Assembly: GCF_015355755.1 (NCBI RefSeq)
Contig: NZ_JACVEE010000004.1
Span: 434,001-498,000 of the forward strand
DNA length: 64,000 nt
Origin: Nocardia sp. XZ_19_385
Lineage (GTDB): Bacteria; Actinomycetota; Actinomycetes; Mycobacteriales; Mycobacteriaceae
Direction of reading: 5' to 3'
The position numbers were made by a program, and so were the translations under genes. Under the pieces are notes generated by a model. That model was not told the origin of the DNA. It made no database searches and worked only from the letters and a program-made list of their open reading frames with translations. Below, piece by piece: positions 33,685-42,244 of this stretch. Numbering within the stretch: position 1 is the stretch's first letter; the number at the start of each line of letters is the position of its first letter.

Positions 33685-35693
33685 CCAACCCGAACTGCAA
33701 ACCGCTGATCACGTGGAACGATTGCGATCCGCTCGGCACCAAGACCGCCCCGCCGGCGTCACCACAGCATGCGCCGGGTCCTCCGGGACAGATTCAGGAC
33801 CCGCTGCCACCCGGTGTGATTCAGCCCAAGCCACCACCGATCCCACACGTCGACGGCTGGGATATGCCGGACATGTCCACGGTCGGCGACGCGGCGATGA
33901 CAGCCACGGTATGCGGGGTGGTCATTGTCGCGATGCTGGTGATGATCGTCGCCGTCGCTTCCCGGGTTCCGTTGGCGCCGCATCGGTTGCGGAACTTCGC
34001 CACCGGATCCCTGCTGCTGCCCGCAGCGTCCGCGATCGCGGGCGGGTCCTGGTCGGTGCCGGCGGTGCTGTTCTGGACCGGGGCTTCCCGTCTCACGGAT
34101 GGGGAGTGGTCCGGGGTGCGGATGATGCTGGCCCTCGGGCTGCCGCTGTCGGGGTTCGCCGCCACCTACGCGTGGGCGAAGTTCCTCCACAAGACCAACA
34201 CGGTCGGGTTGAAGTCCCTCGATCGCACCGAACGGGTCCGCAACCGCAGCGCCGAGCGTCGCTTCGCCGCCGCGGTCCGTGCCGCGAGCAACGGGGCGCC
34301 GTTCAGCGTGGGCGAGTCGATCGTGCTGGGACCGCTGGCGGAACGGAAATCGGCAAACCCGCTGGGGCTGTGGACCGAGCTGACCGCGCGGCATCAGTCG
34401 TGGATGACCCTGCCCCACAAGGAAGCCCGCCGCCACTACGCCATCTTCGCAACCACCGGTGGCGGCAAAACCGAGCTGCAAAAGCGCTGCGCACTGGGCA
34501 CGTTGGACTACGAGTGGCGGGCCTGGCAGCGGTGGAAGGACGTGCCCGGAATGTCGGGCCGTCATCCGCGCCCGCTGCTGGTGGTGATCTCCTGCAAGGG
34601 CGGCCAAGACGACGTCGACCTCGGTATCGAGCTGCGAGCGCACGGGCTCGCGATGGGTATCGAAGCCGACCGGATCGCGTTGGTGCCCTTCGGTGACCGG
34701 CTGGAACTGTGGCAGACCATGACCGCCCGGGAAATGCAGGCCGTCGTAATCGACCTGCTCGGTGTCGGAGAGGCCACCACCAGCGAAGGCCAGCACTTCG
34801 ACGAGATGCGCCGGCGCATCGTGTCGCTGGTCGTCGGTGCACCTTGCGGACCGCCGCGGTCCTCGGCGGAGTTCCTGGACCGGCTGAACCCGGACAAGAT
34901 CAAGGACCTCTGGGGTGGCGCCCCGGATGTGGTGCGGCAAGTCGACGCGCTGCAGGACGAGAAGGTTCCGCAGATCGATGACGCGCTGATCCGCTGCTCC
35001 AACCTGTTCGACCTGCTCCAGGACCCGAACGGGCAGATGGTGTTCGACGGCGGCCGCGACCTGGCCGACCTGGACATGCTGTATGTGACCGTCCCTGGAC
35101 TGGACAAGGACGCGGCCCGCGCCCAGGTCTCGGCGATCCTGCGGATGATCATGCAAACCGCGGGCCGTACCGCCAAGACCCAGCGTCGCAGTGTGTCGCT
35201 GCTGCTCGATGAGACCAGCGCACTGACCACAAGCCAAGGCGCCCTCGCGTTGGAGGATGTGCTCGAACGTGGACGCTCGCAAGGTGTTTCGATCGGGCTG
35301 TCGGCTCAATCGCCCGAAGGTGTCGCGCTCAGTGCCTGGAAGTTGGCGCGGCTCTTGAAGGCGTGCGCGGGCGGGATCCTGCTCGGCTACATCGAGAACG
35401 CCGGCGAGCTGTGCAAGCACTTCGGCTCGATCCGGCACATGCTGCCCACCCGACACCTGATCAAGGGCCAACGCCACGGCGACGAAGGCCAAGTTTCCGT
35501 CGGTGAGCAGTGGCTGGTCGACCCGGACCGGGTCCGCAAATTCCAGACCGGCCAATTCGTCTACGCCAAAGCCGGACACGCCCAATACGGACAGATCGTG
35601 CCCGTCCACACCAGCCAGCTCACCCCGCTGCCCGGGACCCGGCTCGCTGACAACGCTGCCCGCACAGCGACCACTCGCCCTGTCGCGGCCTGA
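33681..35693 (+). CDS. Conjugative DNA-transfer ATPase (VirD4/TraG- or FtsK-like)
   Basis: A 670-aa membrane ATPase. After a Pro-rich N-terminus there are hydrophobic segments near 72-93 and about 105-165. Walker A is ATTGGGKTEL (near 257) and Walker B SLLLDETSAL (near 505), followed by ERGRSQGVSIGLSAQSPEG, a pattern of VirD4/TraG coupling proteins and HerA/FtsK translocases. It should pump element DNA through the membrane during conjugation. AICEs usually encode a TraB-type FtsK protein, whereas the DET/RGRSQG features here lean to the coupling-protein side. It overlaps the preceding gene by four bases. Confidence 0.8.
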   Translation: MTNPNCKPLITWNDCDPLGTKTAPPASPQHAPGPPGQIQDPLPPGVIQPKPPPIPHVDGWDMPDMSTVGDAAMTATVCGVVIVAMLVMIVAVASRVPLAPHRLRNFATGSLLLPAASAIAGGSWSVPAVLFWTGASRLTDGEWSGVRMMLALGLPLSGFAATYAWAKFLHKTNTVGLKSLDRTERVRNRSAERRFAAAVRAASNGAPFSVGESIVLGPLAERKSANPLGLWTELTARHQSWMTLPHKEARRHYAIFATTGGGKTELQKRCALGTLDYEWRAWQRWKDVPGMSGRHPRPLLVVISCKGGQDDVDLGIELRAHGLAMGIEADRIALVPFGDRLELWQTMTAREMQAVVIDLLGVGEATTSEGQHFDEMRRRIVSLVVGAPCGPPRSSAEFLDRLNPDKIKDLWGGAPDVVRQVDALQDEKVPQIDDALIRCSNLFDLLQDPNGQMVFDGGRDLADLDMLYVTVPGLDKDAARAQVSAILRMIMQTAGRTAKTQRRSVSLLLDETSALTTSQGALALEDVLERGRSQGVSIGLSAQSPEGVALSAWKLARLLKACAGGILLGYIENAGELCKHFGSIRHMLPTRHLIKGQRHGDEGQVSVGEQWLVDPDRVRKFQTGQFVYAKAGHAQYGQIVPVHTSQLTPLPGTRLADNAARTATTRPVAA

Positions 35694-35721
35694 AACCGAA
35701 TCCGATTGGAAGGCAACAGCA

Positions 35722-36312
35722 ATGCGCATCATCCGCAATAACGACCACAACGACGACGATCCCGAGGACTTCGACGGACCCACCGACCCGCAGCTCATGG
35801 GCGAAATCCTGGCCAACGAAGCCTCGGACTTCCTCGCCGCCGCCGCGAGCAGTGCACCGTTCCACATCGGACAGGACGCACCACCCCCGCCGGCGGAACC
35901 AGCACCGGCGAAACCGGCTCTGCGGCTGGTCAAACCCGATACCGCGACCCTCGAACCCGCGGCGCCCGCCGCGCGCCGGCGAGGTGTGCGCCCGCAGCTG
36001 CTGCGGGCCGGGATCGGCGGCTCGCTCCTCATCACCGCCCTGGTGGTGGTCGCGGGCTGGGGTGAACCGCTGATCGTGGGCGGCCCACTCGCGGTCTACG
36101 GCCTCGGCTGGATCACCTACCTGTGCTGGAACGCCGCGCTGCGGCCGCCGCTGACCCAAGCCGTCATCGCCGTCACCGGCGCAACCGCCGCCGGGATCGC
36201 CGCAGCCTGCAGCGCCATCACCCACAAATTCCGGGCCGGGATCGGCCACCTCGAAACCGCCCGGGACCGCCACGAAACCACCCGCACCGGCCCCGTCCCG
36301 CCGGCGCTATAA
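35722..36312 (+). CDS. Multi-helix membrane protein of the transfer operon
   Basis: A 196-aa protein with an acidic start (NNDHNDDDPEDFDGPTDPQ), a Pro/Ala-rich stretch and hydrophobic segments near 98-116, 118-134 and 148-168. GGAAGG precedes ATG 35722. No family recognised. It follows the ATPase after 28 bp, and similar proteins in actinomycete elements are thought to assist intramycelial or cell-to-cell spread. Confidence 0.5.
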   Translation: MRIIRNNDHNDDDPEDFDGPTDPQLMGEILANEASDFLAAAASSAPFHIGQDAPPPPAEPAPAKPALRLVKPDTATLEPAAPAARRRGVRPQLLRAGIGGSLLITALVVVAGWGEPLIVGGPLAVYGLGWITYLCWNAALRPPLTQAVIAVTGATAAGIAAACSAITHKFRAGIGHLETARDRHETTRTGPVPPAL

Positions 36313-36335
36313 CCCACGAGAGGAACCGAAACACC

Positions 36336-36773
36336 ATGAACCCCAACGAGAACGAACCGATCCTGCCAGCGCCTTCGGACCTGTACCGGCGGATGGCGAA
36401 GTTCTACAACCACATCGATCAGATGCGCGATGAACTAGGGCGACTCACCGGCGAATACGCCGATCTCGCGCACTCCCCAGAGTCATTGGCTGTCGACAAC
36501 CTTGGTGCGCCGATCACTCCGATCGACGCCAATGACGCGGTGCTGTCGGCTCTCGAGGCTGCCGAGCAGCGGCTCTACCGGGTCCAATCCGCGGTCGACG
36601 TCGCCCACGAGCATGCCAGCCGGTTGAAGCTCACCGACGCTGCAGCAGAGCACCGCGACCAGCAGCTCGAACGGCAAGAGCGCGGCGAACACGAACCCGA
36701 TTTCCCGCTCTTCGACAACGACCTGCAGCAGGCCCGTGACGACCGCAGCCGTGGCCGGCGTCGCACCCGATAG
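36336..36773 (+). CDS. Hypothetical helical protein with Arg-rich tail
   Basis: A 145-aa helical protein (SDLYRRMAKFYNHIDQMRDEL onward) with two likely coiled-coil segments and a C-terminus DDRSRGRRRTR. The ribosome binding site GAGAGG precedes ATG 36336. No function is recognised. The tail matches others in the operon although no gene start overlaps it here. Confidence 0.5.
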   Translation: MNPNENEPILPAPSDLYRRMAKFYNHIDQMRDELGRLTGEYADLAHSPESLAVDNLGAPITPIDANDAVLSALEAAEQRLYRVQSAVDVAHEHASRLKLTDAAAEHRDQQLERQERGEHEPDFPLFDNDLQQARDDRSRGRRRTR

Positions 36774-36813
36774 CCCCCCGCAATTCCCTTATCTCTGAAA
36801 GGAACACACCGAA

Positions 36814-38625
36814 ATGTCTGAGATGGACGACATCGGCCGCGACACTTCCCGCACCCTGCGTGAGGTCATCACCACTGCCCGCGGGTGGATCCAAGCCCAC
36901 CGCCACCGCAACAACTACACCGGCGTCCGCAAGCTCACCCGCCGCGAAAAGCGGGACCTGGCCGAAGCGTTGCGGATCCAGGTCGGAGAGCAGCGCATCG
37001 CCGCGGCCTGGTTCACCAAACGCGTCAGCGACTACCAGCACGAGGCCAACGCCGTGCAGTCCCGAATGCGGCACGGCGCCGATCCGGAATGGGTCGCCGC
37101 CCAACAGCAACGCCTGTCCGGCATCCGATACGGCATCGAGTCCACCGTCCACAACACCGCGCTGCGACTCGAACACCGCGGCCAGGTGGTCCAAGCCCTC
37201 AACATCCTCGAACGCCACCCACACGTCGAGGTCGACAACCTGTTCCCGCCGATCAACGCCCACGACGCCCTCACCGCGCGGGCGGCCGCGGTCGACTCCG
37301 AACGCCGGATCCACCTGCAGCGCGATCGCAACGACCGGGTCCTCGCCGAGCAGCGTGTCGCCGCCGAACGCCGCGCGAACCCGGAGGTCCTGCGCGCGGA
37401 GAACACCGAATTGCGCAGGCGGATCAGCGAACTCGAAATGCATTCCCCCGACACCACGCAGCCCGATCCACCGGCGCGGGGCTTCGTATGGGACCGGTTC
37501 CACAGCTCCATCAGCTACTTCCCGGAAGGAGAGCCAGGAGCCCGCACCCTCTACGGCGCGCACGACACCGAATCCGATATCGCGTCCTGGACACAGAGCC
37601 AGCTGGAGAAGATCCAGGCCAGCCCCGGCACGACGGTGCGGGTACGCGTCAAGGACCTCGATCGCGGTGGCGCCGAAGACCCGGTGCTCAGCGTCGACGG
37701 CCCTGCCAACATGGCCGCCGACGAGGTCCGCGACTGGTATCGCGGCACCATCGCCCGTCCCGACCGCGAACACCCGTCCGCCGCCGCGCAGCAGCGCGGA
37801 CCCGGAAGGGACTCCCGCGCCGTCGACCTGGAAGGCGCCCAAGGCGTGCCGGCCCGATCGGTGAAACCCACCGTCGATTCCGGTGAGGACCGGTTGGCGC
37901 AGATCGAGCGGCACCTGTCCGATATCACCGCCGACCGCGACCAGTTGGAGTCCCGGGTCGGGATGCTGCAGCGTGGCCTGGATTCGGTTACCGCCGACCG
38001 CGACGAGATGAAGCGGCTGCTGGCGGTGGCGAACGGGCGCATCGATGAGTTGAAGAACCGGAACCTGCGCATGGCCAACGAGATCGGCGAACTCCGAGAC
38101 CGCCCGAACGTGGATCAAGTTGCCGCAGAGCGTGATCGGTACAAGCGCGAACGTGACGAAGCCGTCGCCAAGCTGGTCCGCGCGACCCCCGAACGTCAGC
38201 GCTACGGCAACCGCGCCGGCGCCCCGACCGGGTCGGGGCAGCCAGGGACTCCGCAGCAGAAGTCGCCCGAGGCTCCGAGCGAGGCGCTGCGGGACTGGAA
38301 CAAGCTGGTCGGCCAGAACATGGCCGAGGCCCTGGACAACGTGGCCGATGTGCCGCCGATCGCGAAACGTCAGCTCGGAGATGTCGATTGGCAGCGCTTC
38401 ACCAACGGCGGTGACCACGCCGACGAGGTTGCTCGCTGGTGGGCCAACGGTGGGGCCGAGAAATACTGGGCTGAGCACGAAGCACGCGAAAAGTCCGGGC
38501 AGCCGATCTACGCCAGTGAGCCGGAGACCACTCAGCCGTGGCGGTCTCAGGACGTGCACGAAGCCACTAACGACAAGCCCGCACCGGACCGTCCGCAGCG
38601 CAACGGCCGCGAGCGGAGCCGTTGA
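36814..38625 (+). CDS. Large coiled-coil protein of the transfer operon
   Basis: A 603-aa protein. The N-terminal 200 residues are helical and basic. A beta-containing segment near 225-320 (RGFVWDRFHSSISYFPEGEP) is followed by a long coiled coil near 360-470 (DRLAQIERHLSDITADRDQL). A C-terminal domain has LRDWNKLVGQNMAEALDNVA near 490. It ends RPQRNGRERSR. I do not recognise a family. Length and coiled coil suggest a structural or DNA-organising role in transfer. AAAGGA lies 11 bases before the start. Confidence 0.5.
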   Translation: MSEMDDIGRDTSRTLREVITTARGWIQAHRHRNNYTGVRKLTRREKRDLAEALRIQVGEQRIAAAWFTKRVSDYQHEANAVQSRMRHGADPEWVAAQQQRLSGIRYGIESTVHNTALRLEHRGQVVQALNILERHPHVEVDNLFPPINAHDALTARAAAVDSERRIHLQRDRNDRVLAEQRVAAERRANPEVLRAENTELRRRISELEMHSPDTTQPDPPARGFVWDRFHSSISYFPEGEPGARTLYGAHDTESDIASWTQSQLEKIQASPGTTVRVRVKDLDRGGAEDPVLSVDGPANMAADEVRDWYRGTIARPDREHPSAAAQQRGPGRDSRAVDLEGAQGVPARSVKPTVDSGEDRLAQIERHLSDITADRDQLESRVGMLQRGLDSVTADRDEMKRLLAVANGRIDELKNRNLRMANEIGELRDRPNVDQVAAERDRYKRERDEAVAKLVRATPERQRYGNRAGAPTGSGQPGTPQQKSPEAPSEALRDWNKLVGQNMAEALDNVADVPPIAKRQLGDVDWQRFTNGGDHADEVARWWANGGAEKYWAEHEAREKSGQPIYASEPETTQPWRSQDVHEATNDKPAPDRPQRNGRERSR

Positions 38626-38626
38626 C

Positions 38627-38875
38627 ATGAGCGACCACCACCAGCAGCAGCGGGCTGCCGAACTCGTCTACCGAAACCGGTACGGGAACGCCGCCGAAGA
38701 AACTGTGCAGCTCACCGAGCGCGGGGAACGGTTGTGGCCCAATGCCGCATCCATCCGCGCCAGTGCGCCGATCCCGGTCAGTGGTGCCTTCGCCGCAGAC
38801 CGCACCCGACAACTCAACGAGCAGGCAGCCGCGGTGAACAGCCTGCGGCACAAGCGAATCGAACGGACCCGATAG
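38627..38875 (+). CDS. Small hypothetical protein with ERTR tail
   Basis: An 82-aa protein starting MSDHHQQQRAAELVYRNRYG and ending LRHKRIERTR. It starts one base after the preceding stop, and its own stop is followed two bases later by the next ATG. Function is unknown. Confidence 0.5.
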   Translation: MSDHHQQQRAAELVYRNRYGNAAEETVQLTERGERLWPNAASIRASAPIPVSGAFAADRTRQLNEQAAAVNSLRHKRIERTR

Positions 38876-38877
38876 CC

Positions 38878-39243
38878 ATGCACAGCGAACACGAAGAAAT
38901 GATGCGCACCGATTTCACCGAGTACGTCGCGCTGCAGCGACAGGCGTTGCGGCCCACCGTAAGCGACACCGAGATGGACCAATACTTCGCCCAGCAGGCG
39001 GCGATCTCCCAGCGGTGGAAGATCGGCCCGCATGCCCAGCATTGGGAATACCTCTCCGACGCTCACCACGACTGGCAGCAGGCCCCGAAGACGATGGAGC
39101 GATTCCTGCACGGGGTCGTCTATGACTGTATCGACAACGGTGACGCCTCCGGAGTCACCGATATCCAGCTGCGCAGCCAGGCGCAGGCCCGCGATCTGAC
39201 CGAGCCGCAGCGCCAGCAGCCGCGGCCGGAGCGGGGCAGGTGA
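38878..39243 (+). CDS. Hypothetical acidic protein
   Basis: A 121-aa helical protein (HSEHEEMMRTDFTEYVALQR onward), Trp- and His-rich in the middle (HAQHWEYLSDAHHDWQQAPK), ending QPRPERGR. There is no recognisable motif. It is tightly packed between genes of the same strand (2 bp before, 6 bp after), so it belongs to the transfer operon. Confidence 0.5.
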   Translation: MHSEHEEMMRTDFTEYVALQRQALRPTVSDTEMDQYFAQQAAISQRWKIGPHAQHWEYLSDAHHDWQQAPKTMERFLHGVVYDCIDNGDASGVTDIQLRSQAQARDLTEPQRQQPRPERGR

Positions 39244-39249
39244 TCGGCG

Positions 39250-40683
39250 ATGAGCACTCCACCCGAGTTCCGGATCCTGGTGACAGGGTCGCGTTCCTGG
39301 GACAACGCGGTCACTATCCGGGAAGCGTTGCAGCCCTACCGGACCCGCGGCGCGGTCCTGGTGCACGGTGACGCCCCAGGCGCGGACCGGCTCGCGGCGA
39401 AGATCTGGACGACGTGGGGCGGGCAGGTCGAAGCCCACCCCGCCAACTGGGACGCCCACGGCAAAGCCGCAGGCTATCGCCGCAACGAACAGATGGTGCG
39501 ATTCGGCGCCGATATCTGCCTGGCTTTCATCCGCGACCACTCCCCAGGCGCGACCCACACCGTCAACCTCAGCACCGCCGCCGGCATCCGCACCGTCAGC
39601 CACGACTACACCCCACCGGTACGACCCACCACCCCGCACAGCGCCGCCGGCCGCACGGAAACTGCTGCACCACAGCAGAACTCGTGGAAGATCATCACCA
39701 CTGCCCTGGACCAGAAGATGGGGCCGGGGCGCGGCAGCGGGAACCCGCTGAAGTGGACGAACTACCTGTGCCCGGTACACGAGGCCGACGGTAACCACCA
39801 CACCCCCAGCCTCGGGATCCGCTACGACCCGGAGCAAGCCAAAACCATCGTGCGCTGCTGGGCCACCTGCGACGACGTGAAAGTTCTTGCAGCCCTCCGG
39901 CATCCGACCGAGGAGCGGCAACTGGAAGTACGGGACATGTTCGACCGGCTCCCACCCCGCAACCAACCGCAACAGCAGCAAGCTACGCGCCGGCCGGAGC
40001 AACACCGCCAGGACGACAAGGCTCCGACCCCAGTGGAGCAGGCCATCGCTGCAGCGCGGTTCCCGATCCTGTCCAAACCCGACCTCGGTGTCCGCACCGG
40101 GCCAGGAGAGACCGTCGACACCTACGTCTACTGCTGGCCCGACGGCCGACCCGAAGGCGCGGTCGCCCGTGTCGAAACCCCACACGAGCACGGCCACGCG
40201 AAGTCGTTCTGGCAGGCCCGATGGAACGGAACCGACTGGGAGAAAGGCAGATTCGCACCGATCCCATGGCAGCTGGACCGCATCCAGGAAGCCCGCGAGC
40301 ACGGCCACGACATCTTCATCTGCGAAGGCGAGAAGGACGTCCAGGCCGCCGAGCGGGCCGGGTTGACCGCCACCTGCAATGCCATGGGCGCCGGGTCCTG
40401 GACCCAAGAACACGCGAAATGGCTACGCGGAGCCTCCCGCGTGGTCGTGGTCGCTGACCGGGACCGCCCCGGCTACCGCCACGCCGCCAAGGTCGCTGAC
40501 ACCCTGCACCGCACCGTCGGCGACATCCGGATCGTGCAAGCCCGCGACGGCAAAGACCTCACCGACCACTTCGCCGCCGGCCACCTCATCGAAGACCTCG
40601 AACCCGTCCCCTACCTCGATCACCACTACCACTCCCAACACCAGCGATTTCAGCGGTCCTCGGGCCGAACACGAAGCCGCTGA
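39250..40683 (+). CDS. SLOG (DUF2493) - zinc ribbon - Toprim fusion, primase-like
   Basis: A 477-aa three-part protein. Residues 7-115 are a YspA/DUF2493 SLOG domain (RILVTGSRSWDN ... LVHGDAPGADRLA ... YRRNEQMVRFGAD). Residues about 173-205 have CPVH ... CWATC, a CHC2-type zinc site of DnaG primases. Residues about 350-420 are a Toprim domain with the catalytic glutamate in FICEGEKDVQAA and the DxD in VVVADRDRPG. It lacks a recognisable RNAP-basal catalytic core between them, so primase activity is inferred. The SLOG part could sense a nucleotide or NAD-like ligand. It ends GRTRSR. OB-fold-like gene 40 bp downstream. Confidence 0.8.
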   Translation: MSTPPEFRILVTGSRSWDNAVTIREALQPYRTRGAVLVHGDAPGADRLAAKIWTTWGGQVEAHPANWDAHGKAAGYRRNEQMVRFGADICLAFIRDHSPGATHTVNLSTAAGIRTVSHDYTPPVRPTTPHSAAGRTETAAPQQNSWKIITTALDQKMGPGRGSGNPLKWTNYLCPVHEADGNHHTPSLGIRYDPEQAKTIVRCWATCDDVKVLAALRHPTEERQLEVRDMFDRLPPRNQPQQQQATRRPEQHRQDDKAPTPVEQAIAAARFPILSKPDLGVRTGPGETVDTYVYCWPDGRPEGAVARVETPHEHGHAKSFWQARWNGTDWEKGRFAPIPWQLDRIQEAREHGHDIFICEGEKDVQAAERAGLTATCNAMGAGSWTQEHAKWLRGASRVVVVADRDRPGYRHAAKVADTLHRTVGDIRIVQARDGKDLTDHFAAGHLIEDLEPVPYLDHHYHSQHQRFQRSSGRTRSR

Positions 40684-40723
40684 ACAGATTTCAACAAATA
40701 GCCCCGAAAGGAACACCTTCATC

Positions 40724-41131
40724 ATGAGCATCGATTTCAGCCAGCGTTTCAAGCAGGCCGCCGCCAAACCACCGAGTGCATTCGGCAAGAACGCCCAACC
40801 CGGCACCACCGTCTACGGCAAGGTCACCGACATCGGCGAACAGCCGAAACTGAAAATCGGCGGCGCCCCCGGAGAAGTCGACAAGGACCGCAAGGGCAAC
40901 GTCGTCCAGCAGCTGTTCATCACCGTCGACACCCCGGCAGGCCTGCGTAACCTCTACCCGACCTTTCGCATGGAACAGGCAATCGGCGCCGCGATGGAAA
41001 AGGCTGGTGCTGGAGCGTTCGAGGTCGGTGCGGTCCTGTCGGTCACCTACGCCGGACCCGACCCCGCCGACGACCGCGCCAAGCTCTACACCGCGGTCTA
41101 CACCCCACCCAGCAAAGCAGGTGGAGCGTGA
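40724..41131 (+). CDS. OB-fold-like, possibly ssDNA-binding protein
   Basis: A 135-aa protein whose pattern (PGTTVYGKVTDIGEQPKLKI, then VVQQLFITVDTPAGLRNLYP and VGAVLSVTYAG) suggests a five-stranded OB barrel. Similar small proteins accompany Toprim primases in actinomycete elements and phages. It has a good ribosome binding site (AAAGGA). It overlaps the next gene by 4 bp (GTGA). Confidence 0.6.
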   Translation: MSIDFSQRFKQAAAKPPSAFGKNAQPGTTVYGKVTDIGEQPKLKIGGAPGEVDKDRKGNVVQQLFITVDTPAGLRNLYPTFRMEQAIGAAMEKAGAGAFEVGAVLSVTYAGPDPADDRAKLYTAVYTPPSKAGGA

Positions 41132-42045
41132 CCGGAAACCCCTCCGGTGCGGACACGGTGCGCAGCGATGATGCTGCGCACCACCACGCACCAGACGATG
41201 CACACAACGGTGCGCAGCAGCCTGCGGGCCGTTTGCGGCCGTGGCCGGTGCTGCTGCTCGCGTTGCCGGCGTTCGTCGCGATCTGGTCTGGCTGGGTCGG
41301 CCTCGGTGAACTTACCGGTTTCGGGCCCGTGCACCCGCTGCCGGGGATCGCCGACAACTTCACCATCAATACCGCAATCACCCTGCCGATCGGGATGGAA
41401 ACCTACGCCTCTTACGCGCTGTATGTGTGGCTGTCCGGACGCATCCGATCCGACCGAACCCGCAGCTACGCCAAATATTCCGCCATCGGCAGCCTCACCC
41501 TCGGCGCCACCGGGCAAGTCGCCTACCACCTCATGCAAGCCGCTGGCGTGACCATCGCGCCATGGCCGGTGACCGTCCTGGTTGCCTGTCTTCCTGTTGT
41601 GGTTCTCGGTATGGGCGCCGCCCTCGCGCACATGATCGTCGGTGATCACCACTCCACACCACCAATGCACACCGACCCGGACCCGGTGCACACCCCGGAA
41701 ACGGTACGCACCGTCTCGGTGCGTGAGGTCCACACCGAGACCCGCTCGACCGCAACGAACCGGATCGAATCCCTCACCCCGCCCGAGCTGGAACCGGGCC
41801 AACGCATCGAAATCGAAGCCACTGCACCGACCGACCGCTGGGCCGCGATCGCTGAGCAACTGTGCAGTGCGGATCCCGCAGGCCGCCGAAACCCCGACAA
41901 GGTTGCCGAAATCCTGCACCTTCGCCACGACGAAGGCTGGGCCCACGCCCGCATCGCCGAACGCGTCGAACTCAGCTCATCTACCGTCACCCGAACCCTT
42001 ACCGCCGCACAGGAATACACCGCCGAAGTAGGAGGAATCTCATGA
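41128..42045 (+). CDS. Membrane protein with C-terminal HTH (DUF2637/Spd-like)
   Basis: A 305-aa protein starting at GTG 41128, overlapping the preceding stop. Four hydrophobic segments lie near 35-53, 72-102, 112-133 and 145-168. The C-terminal 70 residues form a soluble HTH (NPDKVAEILHLRHDEGWAHA ... RVELSSSTVTRTLTAA). This membrane-plus-HTH layout is known from DUF2637-type proteins on actinomycete plasmids. It may tie DNA or regulation to the transfer membrane complex. Confidence 0.6.
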   Translation: MTGNPSGADTVRSDDAAHHHAPDDAHNGAQQPAGRLRPWPVLLLALPAFVAIWSGWVGLGELTGFGPVHPLPGIADNFTINTAITLPIGMETYASYALYVWLSGRIRSDRTRSYAKYSAIGSLTLGATGQVAYHLMQAAGVTIAPWPVTVLVACLPVVVLGMGAALAHMIVGDHHSTPPMHTDPDPVHTPETVRTVSVREVHTETRSTATNRIESLTPPELEPGQRIEIEATAPTDRWAAIAEQLCSADPAGRRNPDKVAEILHLRHDEGWAHARIAERVELSSSTVTRTLTAAQEYTAEVGGIS

Positions 42046-42242
42046 ACCACGATCGCTATATGCAGGCCCAAGACTGTGAAGAACTCACCGGCATCCCTGC
42101 GGCCACATGGCGATACTGGGCGCACATCGGTGCCGGGCCGCCCAGTTTCAAGCTCGGGCGCCGGCGCGTATGGCGGCAGAGCGTCGTCGAAGCCTGGATC
42201 GAACAGCAAGAAGCCCAAACCGGACGTGGAGGAGCGGCATAG
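42042..42242 (+). CDS. xis: Excisionase-like HTH protein
   Basis: A 66-aa protein (EELTGIPAATWRYWAHIGAGP ... FKLGRRRVWRQSVVEAWIEQ) with the winged-HTH pattern of AlpA/Xis proteins. GGAGGA lies 8 nt upstream and ATGA overlaps the preceding gene. Its position directly before the integrase supports the role of directing excision of the element. Confidence 0.8.
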   Translation: MNHDRYMQAQDCEELTGIPAATWRYWAHIGAGPPSFKLGRRRVWRQSVVEAWIEQQEAQTGRGGAA

Positions 42243-42244
42243 CG

